Positions 1-10,707 of a stretch of DNA of 64,000 bases are shown here, in pieces. The notes beneath the pieces are model-generated. The model made no database searches, was not told the DNA's origin, and saw only the letters and a program-made list of their open reading frames with translations. How positions within the stretch are numbered: position 1 is the first letter of the stretch; each line of letters starts with the position of its first letter. The position numbers and the translations under genes were made by a program. Source of the stretch: Clostridia bacterium (GTDB lineage Bacteria > Bacillota > Clostridia > TANB77 > CAG-508). Location of the stretch: assembly GCA_022793875.1 (NCBI GenBank), contig JAAWDR010000026.1, positions 1 through 64,000 of the forward strand, in the 5' to 3' direction.

Positions 1-190
1 AGTCCTGTATTAAACCGAGGAATGCAATGAAAAATAAATATAAGTATCTATTTTTCCGTGAACATTCCTCATTTTCTTATTTAAACATTTCTATTTTTCA
101 CTTCAATCAAGCGATACATACTAAAATATAGCTCTATAGGAAGGGTATCCAACCATCAATAAAAAAGTGTCTGGTATCAAGATATAATAT

Positions 191-231
191 AAAAAGATAG
201 ATTTATGAATATAATAAAATCTATCTTTTTT
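191..231. terminator. Bidirectional intrinsic terminator
   Basis: AAAAAGATAGATTT...AAATCTATCTTTTTT inverted repeat with T/A tracts on both sides. Confidence 0.75.
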
Positions 232-266
232 AATAGTTATTTTTATTTTAAAAGCAGTAGCAATAA

Positions 267-371
267 TTATCTACAGTTGTTATTATTGTTTTGTCTTTCA
301 TTATTTTGGTTTTGATTATTGTTATTATTGTTGTTATTATTTTTATTATTATTTTTGTTCTTATTTGACAT
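267..371 (-). CDS. Asn-rich 34-aa peptide (MSNKNKNNNKNNNNNNNNNQNQNNERQNNNNNCR)
   Basis: ATG at 371 on minus strand with GGAGGTG ribosome-binding site upstream; low-complexity Asn codon run. Confidence 0.5.
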   Translation of the reverse strand: MSNKNKNNNKNNNNNNNNNQNQNNERQNNNNNCR

Positions 372-552
372 AGAAAAGCACCTCCATTCGCAATTTGTAA
401 TAATAGTGTAGCCAAAAACAAATAAAAATATTCTAATAAAAATTGTTTTTTTATTTAAAAAGAGATATAATAATAAACGAAAAAGAAAATTAAAGAATAT
501 AATAGAACAAACAAAAAAGAAAATGTGTCCCTTTTGGACAAGGAGGAAATGT

Positions 553-1965
553 ATGAATTTTGAAAATGAGAAATTAAAAGAATTTAATGAGTACATAAGA
601 TTTAGGAGAGTAGCAGTAATTGGATTAGGGGTAAGTAATTTACCATTATTAGATTATTTATATGAAAAGAAAGCACAAGTAACTGTTTTTGATGAAAGAA
701 CAATAAATGAAATTTCAAAAGAAATAGTAAATAAAATAACAGAATATGGATTTGAGTTTTCTTTTGGTAAGAATTGTCTTGAAAAATTGCAAGGTTTTAA
801 TATTATATTTAGGTCACCAAGTTGCCTTCCTACAAGAAAAGAATTACAAGATGAATCAAATAGAGGAGCAATAGTTACAACAGAAGTTGAAATGCTAATG
901 GAAATGTGTCCATGCAAAATGATTGGTGTTACTGGAAGTGATGGTAAAACTACTACAACAAGTATGATAAATGCAATTTTACAAAAAGCAGGATATAATA
1001 CATTTTTAGGTGGAAATATTGGAACACCTTTATTTACAAAACTTAATGAAATGAAACCAGAAGATATTGTTGTATTAGAGTTAAGCAGTTTTCAGTTAAT
1101 GAATATGAAAATAAGCCCAGATATAGCTGTTATTACTAATATAACTCCAAATCATCTAAATATACATAAAGATTATGAAGAATATATTGAGGCTAAGAAA
1201 AATATCTTCAAAAATCAAGATGAAAACGGAATATTGATTTTAAATTATGATAATGATATAACAAGAGAATGTAGTAAAGAATCTAATGGAAAAGTTGTAT
1301 TTTTTAGTAGTAGCACTAAATTGGATGATGGTTTTATTGTAGATGAAGATATTATAAAAGAATGTGAAGATAAGGTTAGAAAACATGTTTTGAATACAAA
1401 TGAAGTTATTTTAAGAGGAAATCACAATTTTCAAAATATAGCTACAGCTTTAGCTGCAACAAAAACTTTAGTAGATATAGATGTAGCAGTTGATGCAATA
1501 AAAGAATTTAAGCCAGTTGAGCATAGAATAGAGTTTATAAGAGAAATTGATGGTGTTAAATGGTATAATGATTCTGCAAGTTCTTCTCCTACTAGAACTT
1601 TGTCAGGTATAAATGCTTTTAAAGAAAATATAATTTTAATAGCAGGTGGATATGACAAAAACTTAGAATATGAACCACTTGCAAAACCAGTAGTAGATAA
1701 AGTGTCAACTCTCATTTTAATTGGTCAAACTGCTGAGAAAATATTTGATGTTGTAAAAGAAGAGTCTGATAGACAAAATAAAAAGATTAATATTTATATG
1801 TGTGATTCTTTAGAACAAACAGTACAATTAGCTAAAAAATCAGCTAGAAAAGGTGATGTTGTATTATTTTCACCTGCTAGTGCAAGTTTTGATATGTTTA
1901 AAGATTTTGCAGATAGAGGTCGCAAATTTAAAGAACTAGTTATTACAATATTTAACCAAATTTAA
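553..1965 (+). CDS. murD: UDP-N-acetylmuramoylalanine--D-glutamate ligase
   Basis: GVTGSDGKTTTTSMI ATP-binding motif, NHLNIHKDYEEY, HRIEFIREIDGVKWYNDSASSSPTRTL; RBS AAGGAGGAAATGT before ATG 553. Confidence 0.93.
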   Translation: MNFENEKLKEFNEYIRFRRVAVIGLGVSNLPLLDYLYEKKAQVTVFDERTINEISKEIVNKITEYGFEFSFGKNCLEKLQGFNIIFRSPSCLPTRKELQDESNRGAIVTTEVEMLMEMCPCKMIGVTGSDGKTTTTSMINAILQKAGYNTFLGGNIGTPLFTKLNEMKPEDIVVLELSSFQLMNMKISPDIAVITNITPNHLNIHKDYEEYIEAKKNIFKNQDENGILILNYDNDITRECSKESNGKVVFFSSSTKLDDGFIVDEDIIKECEDKVRKHVLNTNEVILRGNHNFQNIATALAATKTLVDIDVAVDAIKEFKPVEHRIEFIREIDGVKWYNDSASSSPTRTLSGINAFKENIILIAGGYDKNLEYEPLAKPVVDKVSTLILIGQTAEKIFDVVKEESDRQNKKINIYMCDSLEQTVQLAKKSARKGDVVLFSPASASFDMFKDFADRGRKFKELVITIFNQI

Positions 1966-2007
1966 TATAATTACATATGATATATAAAAGTATAAGGGAG
2001 GTTTATT

Positions 2008-2649
2008 ATGCAAAATAAAATATCATATGATGAATACATAAGAAGTATTTTAGGATATCCACCTACAAATTCAGTTAATAATATATATCAAGATATTAGT
2101 CAAAATGTAGATTATCAAGACACATTAGATATAGAACTTGAAAAATGTTATCCTGAAATATATAAGATAGTATATCCAATGGTAATGACAAAATGCAATA
2201 ATTTTAGGGGCAATATATCAAATAATGATATCGAAAATATGACAGATGAGATATATTATGCTTTAGAAGAAAAAGAAGAAAATAGAGAGACTAACAATTT
2301 AAAAAATGATGTTAGAACAACTTCGACACAAACATCAACATTAACGAAAACTACAAATAAAGTAGTAGATAGTAAAATAGTAGAAAAGACTGATGAAAAA
2401 CGAGAAACTAGAGAAACAAGGCAATTTAATAGAGGCTTACGTGATTTAATAAAAATTTTATTAATAAGAGAATTATTAAATAGACCAGGAAGGCCAAATA
2501 GACCACATCCACCAATGCCAGGACCAGGGCCAAGACCACCAGTAAGACCGCCAATGAGACCACCATTTGGACCAGGACCTGGAGGTCCAGGAAGACCACC
2601 ATTTAATAGAGAATTTGAAGCTTATAATTATGATATTTTTGAATATTAA
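2008..2649 (+). CDS. Hypothetical protein with Pro/Gly/Arg-rich C-terminus
   Basis: ORF with AGGGAGG RBS; C-terminal RPNRPHPPMPGPGPRPPVRPP repeat. Confidence 0.7.
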   Translation: MQNKISYDEYIRSILGYPPTNSVNNIYQDISQNVDYQDTLDIELEKCYPEIYKIVYPMVMTKCNNFRGNISNNDIENMTDEIYYALEEKEENRETNNLKNDVRTTSTQTSTLTKTTNKVVDSKIVEKTDEKRETRETRQFNRGLRDLIKILLIRELLNRPGRPNRPHPPMPGPGPRPPVRPPMRPPFGPGPGGPGRPPFNREFEAYNYDIFEY

Positions 2650-2665
2650 AATGAAAAAATTTCCA

Positions 2666-2698
2666 AATATGCAAATTTAATTTTGCATATTTTTTTTA
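2666..2698 (+). terminator. Intrinsic terminator
   Basis: AATATGCAAA-N7-TTGCATATTTTTTTT. Confidence 0.7.
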
Positions 2699-2817
2699 TC
2701 TTTGCAGAAAATAATTATGAAAATGCAAATTTTTAAGTAAAAAATTATACTATTTGAATACTAATTTGAATATTAATAAAAAATTTGCATTAAAATTAAG
2801 AAGGGATGGTATAAAAA

Positions 2818-3264
2818 ATGAAAGTAAAAGATTGTATGTGTCAAAATGTATGTTGTGTAAAGCCAGAAACAAAAATAAATGAAGTTGCAAAATTAATGAG
2901 TGAAAAACATATAGGATGTATACCAGTATGTGATGATAAAAATTGTATATGTGGAATTTTAACAGATAGAGATATATTATTAAGAACAGTTGCATGTAAT
3001 AAGGATATAAATACAACAACAGCAAGTGATATAATGTCAACTAATGTATGTACTTGTAAAGAAGATGATGATATGGTTAATGCAGAAAATAAAATGTCTA
3101 ATTTTCAAATAAGAAGATTACCTGTATGTGATGAAAATAATTGTGTTATAGGAATTTTAACAATGGGAGATTTAGCTCATAATGATACTGAATTAGGAAA
3201 GCAAGAAGTATGTACAACTATAGAAAATATTTGTGATTGCCATAACCATAAAAATAATCAATAA
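2818..3264 (+). CDS. Cys-rich CBS-domain pair protein
   Basis: VKDCMCQNVCCVKPETKINEVAKLMSEKHIGCIPVCD...GILTDRD and second CBS repeat RRLPVCDENNCVIGILTMGDLA. Confidence 0.85.
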   Translation: MKVKDCMCQNVCCVKPETKINEVAKLMSEKHIGCIPVCDDKNCICGILTDRDILLRTVACNKDINTTTASDIMSTNVCTCKEDDDMVNAENKMSNFQIRRLPVCDENNCVIGILTMGDLAHNDTELGKQEVCTTIENICDCHNHKNNQ

Positions 3265-3274
3265 TTAAAATGAT

Positions 3275-3333
3275 AAAAGTATATTAGTATAAATTATGAT
3301 AATTTAATTTTATTAGTATACTTTTATTTTATT
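3275..3333 (+). terminator. Probable intrinsic terminator
   Basis: AAAAGTATA...TATACTTTT inverted repeat. Confidence 0.5.
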
Positions 3334-3425
3334 ATATAATAAAACCCTTTTTTATACTTTATGATAATATAATAGGAATATAAAATGGAAAATAACGTAT
3401 AATAATTATATAGGAGTAAACTATT

Positions 3426-4523
3426 ATGATTATTGATATGTCTTATTGGACAAGAGTATTAAGAAAGATTTTATATGTTATACTTATTTTATTAGGTCTA
3501 TTTTTGGCATTTAAACTATCCATATTTTATATGCCTTTTTTAGTTGCATTTATAATCTCGTTAATAATAGAACCATTAATTAGATTAATTATGAAAAAAA
3601 TGAAATTAACAAGAAAAATAAGTTCAATAGTAATTTTTGCAATTGTTGCTATAATAATATTTGGAAGTATTATTTGGGGAATAGTATCTTTATTTTCAGA
3701 AGCTTCTAATCTATTGCAAGATTTAAATGTATATGTAGAAAAAATATATGTGTTATTTCAAAACCTAATAAGTAAGATAAATTTAGAAAAGATTAGTTCA
3801 TCTGGACAAATGGCAACAATATTTCAAAACTCAACTGTAGGAATATTAAATTCAGTTTCTAATTGGGTTAGAGATTTTCTTACAGGACTTCTAAATATGG
3901 TTACATCATTGCCAACAATAGGAATTTATTTTGTAATAACAATTATGGCATTATATTTAATATGTGTAGATAAAGTCTATATTTTAGATCAAATAGAACA
4001 TCATTTTCCACAAAAATGGGTAAATAAATTGGGTTCACATATAAGAGAATTAACAAAAACATTGGGTGGGTACTTAAAAGCAGAGGTAACATTAATTTTT
4101 GTTTCATTTATAATTTCATTAATTGGATTATATATATTAAAAATTGCTAAATTTAATATACAATTTCCGCTTCTAATGGCACTATTTATTGGATTTGTTG
4201 ATGCTTTACCTATTTTAGGTTCTGGAGCAGTAATGATACCATGGGCAATAATTTCAGGCCTTAATGGAGATTTAAAACTAGGAATAGCAATTATAATTTT
4301 ATTTATTATAATGTCAATTACAAGACAATTTTTAGAACCAAGACTTGTAAGCAAACATATTGGAACACATCCAATATTTACTTTAATTGCTATGTATACA
4401 GGCTTTAAATTTATTGGGATTATGGGAATGTTGATAGGACCTATAATATTAATTATTATAAAAAATGTTTTTGCTACTTTAATTGATGAAGGTGTTGTAA
4501 AAAGTATTTTTGATAGAAGATAA
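3426..4523 (+). CDS. AI-2E family (PerM-like) membrane permease
   Basis: Multi-TM protein with ...VDALPILGSGAVMIPWAI...EPRLVSKHIGTHPIFTLIAMYTGFKFIGIMGMLIGPI. Confidence 0.88.
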   Translation: MIIDMSYWTRVLRKILYVILILLGLFLAFKLSIFYMPFLVAFIISLIIEPLIRLIMKKMKLTRKISSIVIFAIVAIIIFGSIIWGIVSLFSEASNLLQDLNVYVEKIYVLFQNLISKINLEKISSSGQMATIFQNSTVGILNSVSNWVRDFLTGLLNMVTSLPTIGIYFVITIMALYLICVDKVYILDQIEHHFPQKWVNKLGSHIRELTKTLGGYLKAEVTLIFVSFIISLIGLYILKIAKFNIQFPLLMALFIGFVDALPILGSGAVMIPWAIISGLNGDLKLGIAIIILFIIMSITRQFLEPRLVSKHIGTHPIFTLIAMYTGFKFIGIMGMLIGPIILIIIKNVFATLIDEGVVKSIFDRR

Positions 4524-4527
4524 ATTG

Positions 4528-4553
4528 AAAAGGTCTCATTTTAGAGACCTTTT
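4528..4553. terminator. Bidirectional terminator between convergent genes
   Basis: AAAGGTCTCATTTTAGAGACCTTT. Confidence 0.8.
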
Positions 4554-5010
4554 ACAATATTCCATTAGTTGGAATATAACTATCATCAGGAGGATAAACA
4601 TACTCATCAGAAGAAGGCTTAGGAACAACATCAATCTCAATAACATTTAAAATAGGCATATCACCATGATAATCACCTTTTAGAATCTCACCAGTAACTT
4701 GAACCCAAGTATCATTAGCAAAATCTTTAGCATTATCATATTGACAAAGAAAACCTACAATAACACTTTGATAATTAGAATTTATAATCATATCTCTAGC
4801 CAAAACAAATTGATTACCTTCTAAATCTAAAACTCTATAAACATATCCTGTAAAACAAATCTTTTTTCCCACATAAGAATCAATATTTTCATGAACAGTT
4901 TTTAAAACATTTGTATAATTTTTAGAAGATATTTGAGAAACACCATTTTTATTAGGTATACAGCCTCCGTCTCTTGTACTGTTATTTGCACCTATAAATA
5001 CTTTATACAT
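4552..5010 (-). CDS. OB-fold-like hypothetical protein
   Basis: YVGKKICFTGYVYRVLDLEGNQFVLARDMII...WVQVTGEIL pattern typical of nucleic-acid-binding OB folds. Confidence 0.6.
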   Translation of the reverse strand: MYKVFIGANNSTRDGGCIPNKNGVSQISSKNYTNVLKTVHENIDSYVGKKICFTGYVYRVLDLEGNQFVLARDMIINSNYQSVIVGFLCQYDNAKDFANDTWVQVTGEILKGDYHGDMPILNVIEIDVVPKPSSDEYVYPPDDSYIPTNGIL

Positions 5011-5248
5011 GACAATTCCTAATATACATACTAAAAGTATTATAACTCCAATAAAAAAATACTTGAATATTTTACTTCCGATTTACTTTCACATTAAATA
5101 CAAACATATATAATCCTCTTTTCAAATAATTGATAATAAAATATATGAAAAAATAATCAAAATATTACAAAAATACTTGCTAAAAGCACATTTTAATGAT
5201 ATAGTTACAAAGGAAAAATAAAACAAAAACCTAGGAGGAATAACAAAA

Positions 5249-8002
5249 ATGAAATTATTTAAAACATACAGTGAAAAAGAAGTAAAAAGAATAATGCCAA
5301 CAATAGAAAAAATCAACAGTCTAGAACCAGAAATGGAAAAACTAACAGATCATGAATTAAGAGAAAAAACAAATCATTTTAAAGAAGAATTAAAAAACGG
5401 AAAAACATTAGATGATATATTACCAGAGGCTTTTGCAGTTGTAAGAGAAGCATCAAAAAGAGCATTAGGAATGAGACACTTTGATGTACAATTAATAGGT
5501 GGAATTATATTACATCAAGGAAGAATAGCTGAAATGAAAACTGGTGAAGGAAAAACATTAGTTGCAACATTACCAGTATATTTGAATGCATTAGAAGGAA
5601 AAGGTGTACATGTAATTACAGTAAATGATTACTTAGCAAAAAGAGATAGTGAATGGATGGGAAAACTATATAAATTCTTAGGACTATCAGTTGGACTAGT
5701 AATAGCAGGAATGGATCCACAAGCAAAACAAAAAGCATATGGAGCAGATATAACATATGGAACAAATAATGAATTCGGATTTGACTATTTAAGAGATAAC
5801 ATGGTAATCTACAAAAATCAATTAGTACAAAGAGGACTACATTATGCAATAGTTGACGAAATCGACAGTATTTTAGTTGATGAAGCAAGAACACCACTTA
5901 TAATTTCAGGTAGAGCAAATGAATCATCAGATTTATATAAAAAAGCAAATGATTTTGTAAGAAAATTAGAAGCAAAAGTAATAGTTGAAGAAGATGTAAA
6001 AAACTTTGAACAAGCAGAAGATAATGAAAATTATGATTACATTATAGACTTAAAAGCAAAATCAGCATCATTAACACAAAAAGGAACTAAAAAAGCTGAG
6101 GAATTTTTCGGATTAGAAAACTTTAATGATTTAGAGAACTCAACATTAGTACACCATGTAAATCAAGCATTAAGAGCACATGGAGTAATGAAAAAAGACA
6201 TAGATTACATAGTAAAAGATGGAGAAGTTTTAATTGTTGATGAATTTACAGGACGTATTATGTATGGAAGAAGATACAATAATGGACTACATCAAGCAAT
6301 TGAAGCTAAAGAAAAAGTAAAAATAGCAGATGAATCTAAGACACTTGCTACAATAACATTCCAAAACTATTTCAGAATGTATGACAAATTATCTGGTATG
6401 ACAGGTACAGCCATGACAGAAGAAGCAGAATTTGAAGAAATTTATAATTTAGATGTTGTAGAAATACCAACTAATAAACCTATGGTAAGAAATGATAAAA
6501 ATGATGTTATTTACAAAAATGAAAAAGCAAAATTTAGAGCAGTAGTTGAAGAAGTAAAGGAAAGTCATGAAAAAGGTCAACCAGTTTTAATTGGTACAGT
6601 ATCAATAGAAAAATCTGAAAAATTAAGTAAATTATTAACAGAAGCTAGAATACCACATGAAGTATTAAATGCTAAATCACATGAAAAAGAAGCTATGATA
6701 GTTGCACAAGCAGGTAAGTTTGGAGCAGTTACAATAGCAACAAACATGGCAGGACGTGGTACTGATATTATGTTAGGTGGAAATAGTGAATACTTAGCAA
6801 AAGAAGAAATGAGAAAAAATAGAGTTCCAGCAAATCTAATAGAAGAATCAAATACTTATTATGAAACAGATGACCAAGACATACTAAGAGCAAGAGAACA
6901 ATTTAGTACATTAGTTAAAAAATATGATGAACAAATAAAAGATGAAAAGCAAAAAGTTATAGATGCAGGAGGATTAAAAATAATAGGTACAGAAAGACAT
7001 GAATCAAGAAGAATTGACAATCAGTTAAGAGGACGTTCAGGACGTCAAGGAGATGTTGGAGAATCAAGTTTCTTTATAGGGTTAGATGATGATTTAATGA
7101 AAATATTTGGTGGAGATGCTATAACAAGAGTTTACAACACATTAGGTGCAGATGAAGACATGCCAATAGCTTCAAAAATCATTTCAAAAGCAGTTGAAAA
7201 CGCTCAAAAGAAAGTTGAAGGAAGAAACTTTAGTACTCGTAAAAATGTACTAAAATATGATGATGTTATGAATGCACAAAGAGAGATTATCTATAAACAA
7301 AGAAGAGAAGTTTTAGATGGAGAAGATATACATAACAGCATATTAAATATGATAAGAAGCATAGCAGAAGAAATTGTTCTAACATTTATTGAAGGTGAAG
7401 AAGGAAAAAATATAAATGAAGAAAGCTTAAGTGCAGAAATAACAAATATATTTGGATTAGATATGGCTGACTTTATTAAAGAAAATAGAAATGATTCAAA
7501 TGCTATTATAGAAGAATTACAAGCACAAGCAATTGAAAAATATCAAGCTAAAGAAGATGAAATAACAAGTGAAAAATTAAGAGAACTTGAAAGAGTTGTA
7601 ATGCTTAAAATAGTTGATGAAAAATGGATGAACCATATTGATAGCATGGACGAACTAAAAAATGGTATCGGATTACGTGCTTATGGACAACAAGATCCTG
7701 TTGTAAAATACAGAATGGAAGGTATGGATATGTTTGAAGAAATGGTTTCAAACATAAAACTAGATGTTGTTAAAATTCTTATGAATATCAGAAAACAAAG
7801 TGAAAATGCTCAAAGACAAGAAACAGCAAAAATAACAGGTGCAGCTTTAGAGGCTATTAATAGTGTTGATGGAGGAAAGAAAATAAGTACTCCTGAATAT
7901 AGTCAAACTGTTGTAAATGAAGGGCCTAAAGTTGGTAGAAATGATTCTTGCCCTTGTGGAAGTGGGAAGAAATACAAAAATTGCTGTGGCAAAAATCAGT
8001 AA
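5249..8002 (+). CDS. secA: Preprotein translocase ATPase SecA
   Basis: [54 protein letters not shown]-terminal [19 protein letters not shown] zinc motif. Confidence 0.98.
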   Translation: MKLFKTYSEKEVKRIMPTIEKINSLEPEMEKLTDHELREKTNHFKEELKNGKTLDDILPEAFAVVREASKRALGMRHFDVQLIGGIILHQGRIAEMKTGEGKTLVATLPVYLNALEGKGVHVITVNDYLAKRDSEWMGKLYKFLGLSVGLVIAGMDPQAKQKAYGADITYGTNNEFGFDYLRDNMVIYKNQLVQRGLHYAIVDEIDSILVDEARTPLIISGRANESSDLYKKANDFVRKLEAKVIVEEDVKNFEQAEDNENYDYIIDLKAKSASLTQKGTKKAEEFFGLENFNDLENSTLVHHVNQALRAHGVMKKDIDYIVKDGEVLIVDEFTGRIMYGRRYNNGLHQAIEAKEKVKIADESKTLATITFQNYFRMYDKLSGMTGTAMTEEAEFEEIYNLDVVEIPTNKPMVRNDKNDVIYKNEKAKFRAVVEEVKESHEKGQPVLIGTVSIEKSEKLSKLLTEARIPHEVLNAKSHEKEAMIVAQAGKFGAVTIATNMAGRGTDIMLGGNSEYLAKEEMRKNRVPANLIEESNTYYETDDQDILRAREQFSTLVKKYDEQIKDEKQKVIDAGGLKIIGTERHESRRIDNQLRGRSGRQGDVGESSFFIGLDDDLMKIFGGDAITRVYNTLGADEDMPIASKIISKAVENAQKKVEGRNFSTRKNVLKYDDVMNAQREIIYKQRREVLDGEDIHNSILNMIRSIAEEIVLTFIEGEEGKNINEESLSAEITNIFGLDMADFIKENRNDSNAIIEELQAQAIEKYQAKEDEITSEKLRELERVVMLKIVDEKWMNHIDSMDELKNGIGLRAYGQQDPVVKYRMEGMDMFEEMVSNIKLDVVKILMNIRKQSENAQRQETAKITGAALEAINSVDGGKKISTPEYSQTVVNEGPKVGRNDSCPCGSGKKYKNCCGKNQ

Positions 8003-8057
8003 TATCAACACTTTCAGCGATTGTGCAATAGCAAAAAAACATAAAAATATAGCAGAA

Positions 8058-8142
8058 TGTTCGCAATTTGTTCGCAATCATATAAAAATGTTCACAAAAA
8101 AACCTGAACCCCTTTTATATCAGTTAAAAGCTCCTTGCGAAC
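8058..8142. repeat. Integrase/excisionase arm-type repeats (putative att region)
   Basis: GTTCGCAAT at 8059-8067 and 8070-8078 (11-bp phasing), GTTCACAA at 8090-8097, inverted TTGCGAAC at 8135-8142, between secA and int. Confidence 0.5.
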
Positions 8143-8159
8143 AAATTTTGAATATATTA

Positions 8160-8196
8160 AATGTCAGTATTTCGATCGGTACTGGCATTTTTATTG
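8160..8196 (+). terminator. Intrinsic terminator
   Basis: ATGTCAGTA-tttcgatcgg-TACTGGCAT followed by TTTTTATTG. Confidence 0.65.
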
Positions 8197-8240
8197 TTGA
8201 GTTTCATTTTACTAAAATAATTAGTAAAGGAGCGATAACA

Positions 8241-9509
8241 ATGGTTAATGTAAGAAAAAGGGGAAAGGTGTATCAATATCAATTTGAGATTGCACCAGTT
8301 GATGGAACAAGAAAATACGTCAACAAATCAGGTTTTAAAACCAAAGCAGAAGCAGAGAAGGCAGGCATAATAGCGTATAACGAATATACGCAAACAGGAC
8401 ACAGTTTTACGCCAAATACAATGTCATATTCAGATTATTTAGATTATTGGCTTAGAGAACATTGTCAGATTAATTTAAAGTATCATACGATACAGGCATA
8501 TTCAAACATTATAAAAAATCATATTAAACCAAGATTAGGATTTTATAGGTTATCACAAATAACGACATCTACACTTCAAGAATTTTTAAACAATTTATAT
8601 GTAGAAAAAGCTTTTTCAAAGAACTTTATGAAAAATATATTGAAGGTATTAAAAACATCATTTTCGTATGCAACAGATGTAGTAGGATTTGTAAAAGAAA
8701 ATCCTGCATTAAAAGTAAGAATCCCAAGATATGATGTTCCAGAAGAAGATCCTGCTCATATATTTAGTAAAGAAGAAATTGAAATAATTCTTGAAAGATT
8801 TCAAAATAACCACGCATTTTATTATGCAATACTAACAGCTTATCATACAGGATTAAGAGTTTCAGAAGTATTTGGACTAACCTGGAATGACATAGATTTA
8901 GAAAAGAAGACACTAACTGTCAATAAAAATATTTTAAAAAAGAACCAAAATGGAGCTACACACGGAAGACATATAAGTGGTAAAGCGACAACAGTATGGT
9001 ATTTTGGTACTTGTAAAACAAAAAGTAGTTATAGGACTATTGAAATTGGAGATACTTTAGTAAATGCTTTAAAGGAATTTAAAGCAGAACAAGAAAGAAA
9101 TAAAGAAGAATATGGCAATTTATATATGAAACATTATATGAAAGAAACATCTAATTATTATAATAATAAACCAGAGATAAAAATATTAAATGCTTATTCA
9201 GAATTAGATATTGCTTTACCAGAAGTTGATCTTGTATTTGTAAAACATAATGGAGTATTTGAAGGAACAGATACTTGTAAATATCCGTTTAAGGTAATTC
9301 ATTATGAATTAGGAATAAACTGTAGATTTCACGATTTTAGAGATACACACGCAACAAGATTAATTGAAGCAGGAGCAGATATAAAAGCTGTTTCAAAAAG
9401 ATTAGGTCATAGTACAATAAAAACAACTTATGAGATATATGTAAGAGTAACAGCTAAAATGAATAATGATGTAGTCGAAAAATTTGAGCAATTTGCTTTA
9501 TCATCATAA
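8241..9509 (+). CDS. int: Tyrosine recombinase/integrase of the ICE
   Basis: TGLRVSEVFGLTWNDIDL ... HDFRDTHATRLIEAGADIKAVSKRLGHSTIKTTYEIYVRV (R..H.R..H..Y); RBS AAAGGAGCGATAACA before ATG 8241. The ORF-track start at 7917 is an extension antisense to nothing but overlapping secA. Confidence 0.95.
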   Translation: MVNVRKRGKVYQYQFEIAPVDGTRKYVNKSGFKTKAEAEKAGIIAYNEYTQTGHSFTPNTMSYSDYLDYWLREHCQINLKYHTIQAYSNIIKNHIKPRLGFYRLSQITTSTLQEFLNNLYVEKAFSKNFMKNILKVLKTSFSYATDVVGFVKENPALKVRIPRYDVPEEDPAHIFSKEEIEIILERFQNNHAFYYAILTAYHTGLRVSEVFGLTWNDIDLEKKTLTVNKNILKKNQNGATHGRHISGKATTVWYFGTCKTKSSYRTIEIGDTLVNALKEFKAEQERNKEEYGNLYMKHYMKETSNYYNNKPEIKILNAYSELDIALPEVDLVFVKHNGVFEGTDTCKYPFKVIHYELGINCRFHDFRDTHATRLIEAGADIKAVSKRLGHSTIKTTYEIYVRVTAKMNNDVVEKFEQFALSS

Positions 9510-9512
9510 AAA

Positions 9513-9549
9513 AATAACTGCAAGCTAAAACGCTACGCTTGCAGTTATT
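9513..9549. terminator. 13-bp perfect inverted repeat, probable terminator (A-tract gives U-tract on minus strand)
   Basis: AATAACTGCAAGC-N11-GCTTGCAGTTATT between convergent int and xre genes. Confidence 0.65.
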
Positions 9550-9704
9550 AGGTATACATAAAACTTGAAAATATTGTAAATTTATGCTAAAATATGGGCA
9601 AGGGAAAGATGAGTGCAAAAAATGTCGAAAAAAATCAAAATTTCATCAAGTATTATGAACTTTACAAACAATTAAGAAATGAAGGATATACAAAAGAACA
9701 AATC

Positions 9705-10175
9705 TTAATCATTATTAGGAAGGTTTTCAACAGGAACAACAATTAGTTTTGCAGATTCTAAAGCTTTATCAGGCTCTTGATAAAGCTTTTTATTATCCTT
9801 AATAACCTTTTCAAATAATTCAAGATGTTCTTTTTTTATTTCTTCATCAGCTTTTAATGCACCAACACTAACTAAGGTTTCTTTTAGAAAAGAATACGTT
9901 TGAGCAGATTCAGCAAGTATTTTCAATTGTGGATCTGAATTAGTAAGAACTTCAATATCAACATTTAAAAAATTACAAATTTTTAATACTGTAGAAACGT
10001 GAGGATAATTATAACCTTTACAAATATTTGTGATAGTTCCTTTTGTAACTCCAATACCTTTTGCTAAATCAACTTTTTTCATTTGTAATTGATCCAAAAG
10101 TTTTTCTAAATTTTTTCCAAAACTAGAATTATATATAATATCATTATTGTTGTTTTTTTTATTATCTTTTGGCAT
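9705..10175 (-). CDS. XRE-family transcriptional regulator (ICE repressor-like)
   Basis: KNLEKLLDQLQMKKVDLAKGIGVTKGTITNICKGYNYPHVSTVLKICNFLNV helix-turn-helix. Confidence 0.85.
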   Translation of the reverse strand: MPKDNKKNNNNDIIYNSSFGKNLEKLLDQLQMKKVDLAKGIGVTKGTITNICKGYNYPHVSTVLKICNFLNVDIEVLTNSDPQLKILAESAQTYSFLKETLVSVGALKADEEIKKEHLELFEKVIKDNKKLYQEPDKALESAKLIVVPVENLPNND

Positions 10176-10208
10176 AAAAAACTCCTTTCAGTTAATTTGG
10201 ATATATTT

Positions 10209-10272
10209 ATTTAAGTTGAATTTAAGTTAAATTGCAATTTCAATAAAGTTAAAAATAGCAACTTAAATTTGC
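10209..10272. promoter_or_regulatory. Putative operator cluster for the XRE regulator
   Basis: Repeated TTTAAGTT(G/A)AA half sites (10210-10231), and inverted AACTTAAATTT near 10260. Confidence 0.45.
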
Positions 10273-10374
10273 TTCATTTAATTAACCTTTAATACATTAT
10301 AAAGAAAAAAGCGAAATTAATCAAGTCATTTTACAAAAAAATATCAATTATCTGTACTTTTTTATTAAAATATC

Positions 10375-10427
10375 TTGACACATTTTAATAAGAGTGATAT
10401 ATATTTTATTGAACTTAAGTTTAAATT
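10375..10427 (+). promoter_or_regulatory. Promoter with overlapping palindromic operator
   Basis: TTGACA-N17-TATATA (10375-10403) followed by GAACTTAAGTTTAAATT (10411-10427), containing palindrome AACTTAAGTT. Confidence 0.55.
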
Positions 10428-10500
10428 AGATGTAAAAAAAGGAGGAAAGAGTATGAAAAATGGCTAAACAAAAGCAAAAACATATTTTTTTTGAAAAATA

Positions 10501-10652
10501 AGTACAGACAATTGATACAATTCTAATAATAAAGTGGACATTGTAACAATTTATTTTTTACATATAAAGTACAACAAATTGATACTAATGTGTGAGAGTT
10601 CTATTAAATTAGAATTTTATTTTTAAATTAGAAGTACAGACAATTGATACAA
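10501..10652 (+). repeat. Three copies of 20-bp repeat AGTACAGACAATTGATACAA
   Basis: 10501-10520 exact, 10568-10585 degenerate (AGTACAACAAATTGATAC), 10633-10652 exact; spacing 65-67 bp. Confidence 0.75.
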
Positions 10653-10707
10653 AAAATATGTGAATATTAAAAAATATAATTTTATTACAGCAAAATAGGA
10701 GAAAACT

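Noticed and set aside
2750-3040. Minus-strand ORF opposite the CBS gene, and similar ORFs (e.g. 654-917, 14051-14284, 31272-31607, 43352-43591)
   Set aside because: Antisense to well-supported genes, low-complexity hydrophobic products, no RBS; expected in AT-rich coding DNA.
7917-8240. N-terminal extension of the integrase ORF overlapping secA
   Set aside because: A good RBS and conserved integrase start (MVNVRKRGKVYQYQF) occur at 8241; the upstream part is just open frame.
9609-9746. Small + strand ORF (MSAKNVEKNQNFIKYYELYKQLRNEGYTKEQILIII...)
   Set aside because: Overlaps the 3' end of the convergent xre gene and has only weak start context; left unannotated.
10501-10652. CRISPR-like array
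   Set aside because: Only three 20-bp copies, one degenerate, spacers 45-48 bp, no cas genes; better described as iterons.
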